From Fodinibacter sp963707895 (GTDB lineage: Bacteria > Actinomycetota > Actinomycetes > Actinomycetales > Dermatophilaceae): a stretch of 64,000 nt of DNA. Shown here one piece after another: positions 27,781 to 36,480 of the stretch. A model generated the notes under the pieces. It worked only from the letters and a program-made list of their open reading frames with translations. It made no database searches and had not been told where the DNA came from. Each line of letters starts with the position of its first letter. Positions within the stretch are counted from its first letter, which is position 1. The stretch lies in assembly GCA_963707895.1 (NCBI GenBank), contig CAVPRS010000011.1, forward strand, positions 682,001 through 746,000, written 5' to 3'. The translations under genes and the position numbers were made by a program.

Positions 27781-28734
27781 CCCTGCTCGAGGCGAGCGTG
27801 CGCGCCCTGTCGGTGCTCGCGGCCTTCCTCGTGCTGCCGCTGCTCGTCGGGCAGACCGAGCACAAGGTGATGGCGCACATGCAGGGCCGGCTCGGACCCA
27901 TGTACGCCGGGGGTTACCACGGGTGGGCCCAGCTGGTCGCCGACGGCGTGAAGTTCGTGCAGAAGGAGGACATCACCCCACGGGCCGCCGACCGGTGGGT
28001 CTTCCGGCTGGCCCCCGCGGTCGCGCTGATCCCCTACCTCGTGGCGCTGGCGACCATCCCGGTCGCGCCGGGCGTCGCCGCCATCGACGTGCCCGGCTCC
28101 GTGGTGCTCGTGCTCGCCGCGACCTCGGTGGGGGCGCTGGGCACGCTCATGGCGGGCTGGGCCAGCGCGAACAAGTACGCCCTCCTCGGCGGCCTGCGCG
28201 CCGCCGCGCAGCTCGTCTCCTACGAGCTGCCGATCGTGCTGGCCGTGGCGTCGATCGCCCTGGCCGGCAGCTCCCTGTCGCTCGCCACGCTCACCGACCG
28301 CTGGTCGCCGTGGTGGATGCTGTGGCAGCTGCCCGGCGCCGTCGTCTTCATCGTCGCGGCCGTGGCCGAGCTGCAGCGGCCGCCGTTCGACATGCCGGTC
28401 GCCGACGCCGAGCTCGTCATGGGCGCCTGGACCGAGTACACCGGGCTGCGGTTCGCCTTCTTCCTGCTCGCCGAGTACGCCGGCATCGTCGTGATGTCGC
28501 TGCTCTTCGCCTCGCTCTGGCTGGGCGGGTGGCACGGCCCCTTCGAGGACACCCTGGGCTGGCTCTGGACCCTGCTCAAGGGCTTCCTCGTCGCCGTCCT
28601 CGTCATCTGGGTGCGCGTCGCGTGGCCCCGGCTGCGCGAGGACCAGCTGCAGCGGCTGGCCTGGCTCTGGCTCGTGCCGCTCGCGCTCTGTCCAGCTGCT
28701 GCTCACCGGCGCCGGGGTGGTGCTCGGATGGTGA
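27777..28734 (+). CDS. nuoH: NADH-quinone oxidoreductase subunit H, second set; last residues in shifted frame
   Basis: Membrane subunit near the quinone site, with about eight helices. It begins MTLLEASVRALSVL and holds QTEHKVMAHMQGRLGP and VQKEDITPRAADRW. The quinone-loop region reads AELQRPPFDMPVADAELVMG where the main copy has ETNRLPFDLAEGEGELTGGF, so several loop residues differ. At 28689 one extra T shifts the frame; without it the protein ends VQLLLTGAGVVLGW at TGA 28732-28734, overlapping nuoI2. Read literally it runs into nuoI2 with the odd tail CPAAAHRRRGGAR. Confidence 0.88.
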
Positions 28735-29472
28735 CCGGACCGGGACCGCAGAAGGGCGGCGGGCTGCCCGGCATCCTCAAGGGCCTGCTCACCACCGCGC
28801 GCACCGCCACGCGGCCCACCCACACCGCCGAGTACCCCGACGTCGCCCCCGACCTACCGCCCCGCAGCCGCGGGGTCATCGCGCTGCTCGAGGAGAACTG
28901 CACCTCGTGCATGCTGTGCGCCCGCGAGTGCCCCGACTGGTGCATCTACATCGACTCGCACAAGGAGACGATCCCGGCCACCACCGAGGGCGGACGCGAG
29001 CGGCAACGCAACGTGCTCGACCGGTTCGCCATCGACTTCAGCCTGTGCATGTACTGCGGCATCTGCATCGAGGTCTGCCCGTTCGACGCGCTGCACTGGA
29101 GCCCGCAGTTCGAGTACGCCGAGGTCGACATCCTCGACCTGCTCCACGAGAAGGGCCGGCTGAGCGACTGGATGGCCACCGTGCCCCCACCACCCGCCCT
29201 CGACGAGAAGTCGGCCGAGCCGGCCGAGATCGCCGCGGCCAACAAGCCGGCCCGAGGCACCGGACTGGTCGGCGCGGGTGCCGCGGGTGCCGGCGGTCCG
29301 GGTGCCCGGATGCCGCGCACCGTGCGTCCGCGCGCCGCCGGCGCCGCGGCGACCGAGCCGTCGGCCACCGAGCCGTCGGACGAGCCCGCGGTCACCGAGC
29401 CCCCGGCCACCGAGCCCCCGGCCGACCGAGCCCCCGGCCGCCGAGCCCCCGGCCGCCGGAGACGAGACGTGA
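28728..29472 (+). CDS. nuoI: NADH-quinone oxidoreductase subunit I, second set; linker in shifted frame
   Basis: Two-cluster ferredoxin-like subunit from ATG 28728. The 4Fe-4S motifs are CTSCMLCARECP (Cys58, 61, 64, 68) and CMYCGICIEVCP (Cys107, 110, 113, 117). After about residue 160 there is a long low-complexity tail with Ala/Gly and a TEPPA-type repeat. The repeat register breaks at about 29424, where one extra G interrupts ACCGAGCCCCCGGCC units. Without it the protein ends AEPPAAGDET at TGA 29470-29472, overlapping nuoJ2. Read literally it continues into nuoJ2. Confidence 0.88.
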
Positions 29473-30035
29473 CCGCACTCGACACCGCGTTCGCGGCCAC
29501 CGCGCTCGTGGCCGTCGCCGGTGGCCTCCTCGCCGTCACCACGCGGCACGTGGTGCACGCCGCCCTGTGGCTGGTCGTCGCACTCCTCGGGGTGGCCGGG
29601 TCGCTGCTGGTGCTCGGTGCCGAGCTGGTGGCCCTGGTGCTCGTGCTCGTCTACGTGGGCGCGGTCGTCGTGCTGGTGCTCTTCGCACTGATGCTCACCC
29701 GTGCGCCGATCGGCCCCGACCTCGAGCACGCGGCGGGCCCGTGGCGCACCGCCGGCGCGGCGCTGCTCGGCGCCGCCGTGGCCCTGCTGCTCGGCTCCGT
29801 GCTGCTGCCGCTCGCGGGCGACCCGGTCGAACGGGCCGACGTCTCGTCCAGCCAGGTGGCCGGCCAGCTGTTCGGCACCTGGGTGTGGCCGTTCGAGCTG
29901 CTCTCGCTGCTGCTCCTCGTGGCGCTCGTGGCTGCCCTCGCGGTGTCGCGGGTCCCGCGGGAGGCGAGCACCCGGCATCCGGATGACGCCGCGCCGGCGC
30001 CCGAGGCGAGCGCCACCACCGAGGCGCTCCCGTGA
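29469..30035 (+). CDS. nuoJ: NADH-quinone oxidoreductase subunit J, second set
   Basis: 188 residues from GTG 29469, which overlaps the presumed nuoI2 stop. It has five hydrophobic helices; HVVHAALWLVVALLGVAGS and LVLVLVYVGAVVVLVLFALM match NuoJ, and FGTWVWPFELLSLLLLVALV ends the core. It lacks the 90-residue polar tail of the main copy. It is in the same frame as the bodies of nuoC2, nuoH2 and nuoI2. The normal GTGA overlap with nuoK2 follows. Confidence 0.9.
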   Translation: MTALDTAFAATALVAVAGGLLAVTTRHVVHAALWLVVALLGVAGSLLVLGAELVALVLVLVYVGAVVVLVLFALMLTRAPIGPDLEHAAGPWRTAGAALLGAAVALLLGSVLLPLAGDPVERADVSSSQVAGQLFGTWVWPFELLSLLLLVALVAALAVSRVPREASTRHPDDAAPAPEASATTEALP

Positions 30036-30340
30036 TCCACCTCGCGGGTCCCTACCTGCTCGCCGCGGCCCTCGTCGGCCTGGGCGTGTTCGGCATCGCC
30101 GTGCGCCGCAACGCCGTGCTGCTGCTGGTGGGCGTCGAGCTGGTGCTCAGCGGTGCGCTGGTGCTGCTCGTCACGACCCAGGCGGCGGGCGCCGACCGCT
30201 GGGCCGCGGGCAGCGTCATCCCCCTGTTCGTCATCACCATCGCCGCGGCCGAGACCGTCGTCGCGCTCGCGATCATCCTCACGGCCTTCCGCCAGAGCCG
30301 CCGGATCGACCTCGACGAGCCGAGCGGGGAGGCGCCGTGA
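30032..30340 (+). CDS. nuoK: NADH-quinone oxidoreductase subunit K, second set
   Basis: 102 residues with three helices. GVELVLSGALVLLVTTQAAG carries the first conserved Glu and AETVVALAIILTAFRQSRR the second. The start overlaps nuoJ2 and the stop overlaps nuoL2 (both GTGA), so this part of the set is intact and tightly coupled. Confidence 0.94.
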   Translation: MIHLAGPYLLAAALVGLGVFGIAVRRNAVLLLVGVELVLSGALVLLVTTQAAGADRWAAGSVIPLFVITIAAAETVVALAIILTAFRQSRRIDLDEPSGEAP

Positions 30341-32214
30341 GCCCGTGGCTGCTGGTACTCGTGCCCGCCCTGGCGGCCCTGGTCGGGCTCGCGAGCGGTC
30401 GCGACGACCGGATCGCCCGCGGGGCTGCCGTCGGTGGGTCGGCCCTGACGCTGCTCCTCGCGGTCGTCGGCTGGGCCGTGGGCTCGCCGTCGGAGGTCTT
30501 CACGATCATGCCGGCCCTCGACGTCGGCGACCTGCACGTGCCGCTGGGCGTGCTCAACGACCCGACCCGCTGGGCGGTGGCGAGCGTCGTCGCGCTCGTG
30601 ACCCTCGCGGTGCAGGTCTACTCGACGTGGTACCTCGAGACCGACGACCGCTACCCGCGCTTCGCCACGACCGTCTCGCTGTTCAGCGCCGCCATGCTCC
30701 TCGTCGTGGTCTCGGGCGACCTGGTGCTCACCGTCGTCGGCTGGGAGGTCATGGGCTGGTGCTCCTACCTGCTCATCGGCCACTGGTCGCGTCGGCACAG
30801 CGCCCGCCGGGCGGCGCACAAGGCGTTCCTGGTCACGAGGGTCGCCGACATCGGGTTCGTGCTCGGCGTCATCGGGCTCGCGGCCGGTGCGCGCTCGACC
30901 GGGCTCGCGCAGGTCCTCGACGCGTGGGCCCGCCCGACGGAGTGCATCGACACCCAGACCGCCACGGGTCTCACCGTCGGCCAGGCGCTCACCGCCTGCG
31001 CCGCGCCCGACGGCACCCTGCGCGCGGTGCTCCTGACCCTCATCGTGATCGGCGTGCTCGGCAAGTCGGCCCAGCTGCCCTTCCAGGACTGGCTCGCCGA
31101 CGCCATGGAGGGCCCCACCCCCGCCAGTGCGCTGATCCACGCGGCGACCATGGTCGCGGCGGGCACCGTGGTGCTCGCTGCGCTGTTCCCGCTGCTGTCG
31201 GTGAGCCAGACGCCACGGTGGGTGCTCGGCGTCGCGGTGTCGCTGACCATGCTGCTGGCGGCCGTGCTCGCGTTCGCGCAGAGCGACCTCAAACGCCTGC
31301 TCGCGTGGTCGACGGTCAGCCAGGTCGGCGTCATGCTCTCGGCGCTCGCGGCCGCCCCGCCGGAGGCCGGCCCCGACGCCGGCCTGTTCCACCTGTGGTC
31401 GCACGCCATCTTCAAGGCCCTGCTCTTCCTCGCCATCGGCTGGGCCGGGCTCGCCGTCGGCGGAACCGCCGCGAAGGCGCTGCGGGGCAGCGCACTCGCC
31501 AGCCCGCTGCTGCGGGTGTCCTTCCTCTTCGGGCTGCTCTCGCTCGCCGGGGTGCCCCTGGTGGTCGGCGGCCTGTCCAAGGAGCACGTGGTCGCCGTGT
31601 CGTGGGAGGGTGCGGTCGAGTCGGGGCCGGGCGTCGTCGTGCTCGTCGCCCTCATCCTCACGGCCGCGGTCACCGCGGCCTACTGCACCCGTGCCTACCT
31701 GTTGCTCACCGCACACGTGCGCCCCGCCCCGCCGAGTGCGCCGGTGACGCCGGCCGTGCAGGGGGTGCTCGCCGTGCTGGTGGTGCTGAGCGTCGTGGGT
31801 GGCCTGGTGCTCCTCACCGACGCCTTCCGGGTGGGGGAGACCGAGATCGTCTGGGTGGTCATCACCGTGCTCGCCATCGCGGTCGGCGTCACCGTGGCGC
31901 TGAGAGGTGGCTTCGACCGCGACCCGGCCGAGGTCCTCACGCCCTGGCTGGTTCCGCACGCCGACCGTGGCCTGGGCGTCGACGCGCTCTACCTTCGCCT
32001 CGTCGCGACACCGGTGCTCAGGCTCGCGCGGCTCGTCGCCTTCCTCGACACCGAGGTCATCGACGCCTACGTGCGCGGGACCGCCGTCGTCACCCGCGCG
32101 GCCGGATGGGCGGGCACCCGCGCCTTCCGCGGCGAGCGGCCGGCCTCCGCCGTCGGTCTCGTCCTCGCGGCCGTCGTCGTGCTCGGCCTCGCGGGGGTGC
32201 TCGCATGGTCGTGA
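30337..32214 (+). CDS. nuoL: NADH-quinone oxidoreductase subunit L, second set
   Basis: Antiporter-like proton-pumping subunit of 625 residues from GTG 30337. Motifs present are VVGWEVMGWCSYLLIGHWSR, GKSAQLPFQDWLADAMEGP and TPASALIHAATMVAAGTVV, with conserved Lys in SDLKRLLAWSTVSQVGVM. A further in-frame part upstream overlaps nuoJ2 and is rejected. About 12 bp before its end lies the nuoM2 start. Sequence identity to the main NuoL is moderate, so this is an old paralogue rather than a recent copy. Confidence 0.95.
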   Translation: MSPWLLVLVPALAALVGLASGRDDRIARGAAVGGSALTLLLAVVGWAVGSPSEVFTIMPALDVGDLHVPLGVLNDPTRWAVASVVALVTLAVQVYSTWYLETDDRYPRFATTVSLFSAAMLLVVVSGDLVLTVVGWEVMGWCSYLLIGHWSRRHSARRAAHKAFLVTRVADIGFVLGVIGLAAGARSTGLAQVLDAWARPTECIDTQTATGLTVGQALTACAAPDGTLRAVLLTLIVIGVLGKSAQLPFQDWLADAMEGPTPASALIHAATMVAAGTVVLAALFPLLSVSQTPRWVLGVAVSLTMLLAAVLAFAQSDLKRLLAWSTVSQVGVMLSALAAAPPEAGPDAGLFHLWSHAIFKALLFLAIGWAGLAVGGTAAKALRGSALASPLLRVSFLFGLLSLAGVPLVVGGLSKEHVVAVSWEGAVESGPGVVVLVALILTAAVTAAYCTRAYLLLTAHVRPAPPSAPVTPAVQGVLAVLVVLSVVGGLVLLTDAFRVGETEIVWVVITVLAIAVGVTVALRGGFDRDPAEVLTPWLVPHADRGLGVDALYLRLVATPVLRLARLVAFLDTEVIDAYVRGTAVVTRAAGWAGTRAFRGERPASAVGLVLAAVVVLGLAGVLAWS

Positions 32215-33692
32215 GCCTGCTCCTGCTCGTCCCCGCGGTCGTCGGCCTGTGGCTGGTCACCGGTGGGCGGACCCTCGACGTCGCCCGTGCCCGAGTGGTC
32301 ACGGCCGCCTCGGCCGGCCTCACGGCGGTGCTCGCCGTCGCCGTCTGCGTCGCCCGGCCCGACGTCGACCTCGCCTGGATCCCCCAGATCGACGTGCGCT
32401 GGTCGTTCGGCGTCGACGGCATCGCGGTGCCGCTGGTGCTGCTCACCGCCCTCATCGCGGTCCTCGTCGCGGCGCACGCCTGGGTCGACGTGCCCGAGGG
32501 CGGAACTCCGGCAACGTTTCTCGGCTGCCTGCTGATCGTCGAGGCCGGCGCCCTGGCGACCTTCACCGCACGCGACGCCGTGCTCTTCTTCGTCGCGTTC
32601 GAGATCGTCCTCGTGCCGATGTGGGTGCTCATCAGCCGCTTCGGCGACCGGCACGACGAGCGAGCGCGCACGGATGCCGGGCACCGCTTCATCCTCTACA
32701 CCGCGTTCGGCTCGACCCTGATGCTCGTCGGCATCCTCGCCCTGGTCACGTCGGCCGGTACCGCGGACCTGCGCCGTCTCGCCGCCGGTGCGGGTGCCGC
32801 CCTGCCGGCCGGGACCCAGCTGCTCGTGGCCGTGCTCCTCGTCGCCGGACTCTGCGTCAAGGTGCCGGTCTTCCCGGTGCACACCTGGCTGCCGCCGGCC
32901 CACACCACCGCACCCACGGCGGGATCCGTGCTGCTCGCCGCCGTGCTGCTCAAGATGGGCACCTACGGACTGGTCCGGCTCCCGGTCGCCACGGTGCCCG
33001 ACGGGTTCGGTCGGCTCGCACCCGTGCTCGGCGTCGCCGGGGTCGTCGGCATCGTCTGGGGCGCGTTGGTCTGCCTGGTCGAGCGCGACCTCAAGCGGCT
33101 CATCGCCTACTCGTCGGTGGCCCACATGGGCTTCGTGGCGCTCGCCCTCGCCGCCGGCAGCGCCACCGGACTGCAGGCGGCGCTCTTCGCCAACATCGCC
33201 CACGGCATCATCTCGGCCCTGCTGTTCTTCCTCGTCGGCGGGCTCAAGCTGCGCTGGGGGAGCGTCGACCTCGACGTGCCCCGTCCGGCCCTGCGTGAGA
33301 CCTCCCCGCGCCTCGGCTTCCTCCTCGTCCTGGGGCTCGCCGCCAGCCTCGGGCTGCCCGGCCTGGCCGGCTTCTGGGGCGAGTTCTTCAGCGTGTACGC
33401 CGCCTGGTGGCCCGCGGCCGACCGTCCCCGCCCGCTGTTCGTCGCCTGCGCGGTGGTCGCGGCCGTCGGGGCCGCCCTGGCCGCCGGCTACGCCCTGCGG
33501 GTGGCCCGCACGGTCTGGGTCGGTGACCGTCCCGACCCGGAGGCGGCCGCCGCGACCCCCGACACGCACGGGGTCGAGCTCGCCGTCCTCGGCGTGCTGG
33601 GCGTGCTCATCGTCGTGCTCGGCGTGCTGCCCGGCCCGCTGCTCGCCGTCACCGCCGACGCCGCTGCGCTGATCACCCGGGGTGGGTCGTGA
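32205..33692 (+). CDS. nuoM: NADH-quinone oxidoreductase subunit M, second set
   Basis: 495 residues from ATG 32205; GTG 32211 is an alternative that would give a 4-nt GTGA overlap. Motifs are WSFGVDGIAVPLVLL, VAFEIVLVPMWVLISRFG with the membrane Glu, and FPVHTWLPPAHTTAPTAGS with the broken-helix His. It has about 14 helices. The stop overlaps nuoN2. Confidence 0.95.
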   Translation: MVVSLLLLVPAVVGLWLVTGGRTLDVARARVVTAASAGLTAVLAVAVCVARPDVDLAWIPQIDVRWSFGVDGIAVPLVLLTALIAVLVAAHAWVDVPEGGTPATFLGCLLIVEAGALATFTARDAVLFFVAFEIVLVPMWVLISRFGDRHDERARTDAGHRFILYTAFGSTLMLVGILALVTSAGTADLRRLAAGAGAALPAGTQLLVAVLLVAGLCVKVPVFPVHTWLPPAHTTAPTAGSVLLAAVLLKMGTYGLVRLPVATVPDGFGRLAPVLGVAGVVGIVWGALVCLVERDLKRLIAYSSVAHMGFVALALAAGSATGLQAALFANIAHGIISALLFFLVGGLKLRWGSVDLDVPRPALRETSPRLGFLLVLGLAASLGLPGLAGFWGEFFSVYAAWWPAADRPRPLFVACAVVAAVGAALAAGYALRVARTVWVGDRPDPEAAAATPDTHGVELAVLGVLGVLIVVLGVLPGPLLAVTADAAALITRGGS

Positions 33693-35176
33693 GCGCCGCC
33701 ACCCTGGTGACCGCGGACCTCGTGTCGGTCGACCCGGTCGCACTCGCACCGGCCCTGCTGCCCGCCCTGGGCGCCGTGCTGGTGCTGGTCGTCGACGCCG
33801 TGCTGCCCGGCCGCCGCTCGTGGGCGCCGCTGATCGGCGTGGTCGTGCTGCTCGTGGGCGCCGGCACCGCGCTGGCCACCGGACTGCGCGACGCCGCCGA
33901 CCCGGTTCGCACCCTGTGCCTTCCCGCGCCCGATGGTGCCTGCCTGTGGACCGCCGGGCCGGCGGCGGGAACCCTGCAGGCCGGCATCCTCGTGGCGACC
34001 GCGGCGGCCCTGGCGCTGCTCCACGACGGCGGACGCGGCCCGCGCGACACCACCGTCACCACGGCTCTGCTGCTCGCGGCGGCCACCGGCGGGGTGGGCG
34101 TCGCCGCGTCCCGCGACATCGGCACCTGGCTGGTCACCCTCGAGCTCGCGACCGTGCCGGTCATCGCCCTGGTCGCCCTGCGCGGCACCCGCACCGCGTC
34201 GCACGGGGCGCTGACCCTCCTCGTCACCTCGCTCACCTCGTTCGCCCTCCTCGTGCTCGGAGCCGCGCTCTGGCTCACGGCCACCGGCGACGCCGCGTTC
34301 GCCGCCGACACCGTGGCCGCGGCGTGGGGTGACCCGCAGCAGCGGGCGGTGCTCGTGCTCGCGGTGACCGTGCTCGTGTCGGGCCTGGGCTTCAAGCTCT
34401 CGCTCGTGCCGTTCCACGCCTGGACGCCGCAGGCCTACTCCACGGCCGACCTCGGCACCGCGGCCGCACTGGCCGGCGCCTCGAAGATCTCCGCTGCCGC
34501 TGCCCTGCTCGTGGTCGCGCAGGCCGTCGTCGGTGCCGCCATCGACACCGGGTCGGTGAGCGTCGTGCTGGGCGCCCTGTCAGCGGCATCCCTGCTCCTC
34601 GGCAACGTCATGGCCCTGCGTCAGACCGACTCGACCCGCCTGCTCGCGTGGTCGACCGTGGCGCAGGCCGGCTGGGTGGTGCTGCCGGTCGCGGCACTGT
34701 CGGCGCAGGGACTGCGCGCGTCGGCCGCCTACGTGCTCGTGTACGCCGTGGCCACGCTCGTCGCCTTCGCGGCGGTCGCGGTCGTGGGCGCCGGAGCCCT
34801 CGAGCGCACGCGCGGCCTGCTGCGCCGCGACCGCCTGGCCGGCGGGGCGCTGGCGTTCGCCCTCCTCGTGCTCGCCGGGCTGCCGCCGGCCGTCGTCGGG
34901 CTGGTCGCGAAGGTCGTGGCCCTGGGCCCCGCCGTCGACGCCGGGCTCTGGCCGCTCGCCCTGACGGCCGTCGTGGCCGTGGTGCTCGGCATCGCGGTCT
35001 ACCTGCGCTGGTTCGCACTCCTGCTCGCCCGGCCACACCCCGAGGAGGAGGTCGAGGAGCCCCCCGCCGGCGGACGCCGGCCACGTGGTGGGGCGACGGC
35101 CGTGCTCGTGCTCGGCACCGGCATCCTGGTGCTGTTCAGCGTGCTCCCGGGGTTGCTCCTCGGGCTGCTGTCATGA
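33689..35176 (+). CDS. nuoN: NADH-quinone oxidoreductase subunit N, second set
   Basis: 495 residues. FKLSLVPFHAWTPQAYSTAD and QTDSTRLLAWSTVAQAGW match NuoN. The Glu of the conserved membrane helix falls in VTLELATVPVIALVAL. It is the last subunit gene of the second set. The 37-bp gap to htpX has no terminator-like hairpin, so read-through into htpX is possible. Confidence 0.94.
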   Translation: MSAATLVTADLVSVDPVALAPALLPALGAVLVLVVDAVLPGRRSWAPLIGVVVLLVGAGTALATGLRDAADPVRTLCLPAPDGACLWTAGPAAGTLQAGILVATAAALALLHDGGRGPRDTTVTTALLLAAATGGVGVAASRDIGTWLVTLELATVPVIALVALRGTRTASHGALTLLVTSLTSFALLVLGAALWLTATGDAAFAADTVAAAWGDPQQRAVLVLAVTVLVSGLGFKLSLVPFHAWTPQAYSTADLGTAAALAGASKISAAAALLVVAQAVVGAAIDTGSVSVVLGALSAASLLLGNVMALRQTDSTRLLAWSTVAQAGWVVLPVAALSAQGLRASAAYVLVYAVATLVAFAAVAVVGAGALERTRGLLRRDRLAGGALAFALLVLAGLPPAVVGLVAKVVALGPAVDAGLWPLALTAVVAVVLGIAVYLRWFALLLARPHPEEEVEEPPAGGRRPRGGATAVLVLGTGILVLFSVLPGLLLGLLS

Positions 35177-35213
35177 CGGAACGAACCGCCCACCCACCGT
35201 CGTTGGACGAGGC

Positions 35214-36101
35214 ATGCACAAGCACCACAACGGGATGAAGACCGCTGCCCTCTTCGGGGGCATGTGGGCCCTTCTCCTCCTCATCGGCTGGGTCGTCGCC
35301 TCCTGGGCGGGCAACAGCGTCTTCCTCCTCGTCTTCGCGCTCCTCGGCGTGGCGACGACGGTCTACGGCTACTGGAACTCCGACAAGCTGGCGATCCGCG
35401 CGATGCACGCCTACCCGGTGAGCGAGGCCCAGGCCCCGGCGATGTACCGCATCGTCAGCGAGCTCTCGACCAAGGCCGGGCAGCCGATGCCGAAGCTCTA
35501 CATCTCGCCGACCGAGGCGCCGAACGCGTTCGCCACGGGCCGCAACCCGCAGAACGCCGCCGTCTGCTGCACCGAGGGCATCCTCGGGCTGCTCGACGAG
35601 CGCGAGCTGCGCGGGGTGCTGGGCCACGAGCTGATGCACGTCTACAACCGCGACATCCTCACGGCGTCGGTGGCGGCCGCCGTGGCCGGCGTCATCTCGA
35701 CGATCGGGCAGTTCCTGTCGTTCGGCATGATCTTCGGCGGGGGAGGCAGCGACGAGGACCGCAACCCCCTCGCCGGCCTGGCGCTGGCCATCCTGGCGCC
35801 GTTCGCCGCGATGGTCGTGCAGCTCGCGATCTCGCGCACCCGCGAGTACGACGCCGACGAGGACGGCGCGACGCTCACCGGCGACCCGCTGGCCCTGGCG
35901 TCGGCGCTGCGCAAGCTCGAGCTGGGCGTCGCACGGTCGCCCCTGGCCCCGACCCAGAAGGTCGTCGACGCCAGCCACATGATGATCGCCAACCCGTTCC
36001 GCGCCCAGGACGTGTCGCGGCTGATGTCGACCCACCCTCCGATGGCCGAGCGGATCGCCCGGCTCGAGCAGATGGCCTACGGCTACCGGGTCAACCCCTG
36101 A
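35214..36101 (+). CDS. htpX: Membrane zinc metalloprotease HtpX
   Basis: M48B protease that degrades damaged membrane proteins. It has 295 residues from ATG 35214; ATG 35235 is an alternative. Two N-terminal helices (about 10-50) are followed by the zinc site GHELMHVYNRD (His138, Glu139, His142) and the third ligand in REYDADEDGA. Two further helices lie near residues 150-215. The end MSTHPPMAERIARLEQM is typical of actinobacterial HtpX. As I recall, the same gene follows the second nuo set in Streptomyces, which fits a quality-control role there. Confidence 0.94.
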   Translation: MHKHHNGMKTAALFGGMWALLLLIGWVVASWAGNSVFLLVFALLGVATTVYGYWNSDKLAIRAMHAYPVSEAQAPAMYRIVSELSTKAGQPMPKLYISPTEAPNAFATGRNPQNAAVCCTEGILGLLDERELRGVLGHELMHVYNRDILTASVAAAVAGVISTIGQFLSFGMIFGGGGSDEDRNPLAGLALAILAPFAAMVVQLAISRTREYDADEDGATLTGDPLALASALRKLELGVARSPLAPTQKVVDASHMMIANPFRAQDVSRLMSTHPPMAERIARLEQMAYGYRVNP

Positions 36102-36123
36102 TCCACAGGACCCTCGCCGGGCT

Positions 36124-36165
36124 TGCGATGCAGGGGGCGCGGCCTGCCGCGCCCCCTGCATCGCA
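36124..36165 (+). terminator. Perfect 20-bp stem after htpX
   Basis: Arms 36124-36143 and 36146-36165 are exact reverse complements with a 2-nt centre, one of the strongest hairpins in the window. It begins 22 nt after the htpX stop. There is no T tract (it is followed by GTAGTGCC), as in many actinobacterial terminators. Confidence 0.75.
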
Positions 36166-36230
36166 GTAGTGCCGCCTGCCTACGCTGGCAGTCGTCCCCC
36201 TTCGCACACACGAACCGCCAGGAGGCCGGT

Positions 36231-36470
36231 GTGAGCCAGGTCCCGAGCACGTAGACGCTGCTGCGAGCCGAGCGGCAGCTGCAGGCTGCCCAGCTCGCGG
36301 GGGACGTCGAGGGGTGTCGGGCACCTTCGAGGGCCGGCCGATGACGGCCCGCCTGCGCTACACGCGCACGTGGGCGCACGACGAGGAGCTGGGATGGCGG
36401 GTCGTGGCCGCGCACATCGCCGTGGTGGCACCCCCCAACCTGACCGGACCCGAGGCGCCGCCCTCCGCGA
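36231..36470 (+). pseudogene. Decayed NTF2/SnoaL-like (DUF4440-type) gene
   Basis: A full expression signal remains: TACGCT at 36181-36186, AGGAGG at 36220-36225 and GTG at 36231. Codon 8 is TAG (36252-36254). Reading on gives LLRAERQLQAAQLAGDVEG, the first helix of DUF4440 proteins. Then the frame changes and the match resumes at about 36314 with MTARLRYTRTWAHDEELGWR and VVAAHIAVV, the last strands of the same fold. The middle 60-80 codons are missing. The stop codon, the deletion and the frame change together make it a pseudogene. Its end abuts the stop of the minus-strand hydrolase. Confidence 0.72.
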
Positions 36471-36480
36471 CGGCCGACGT

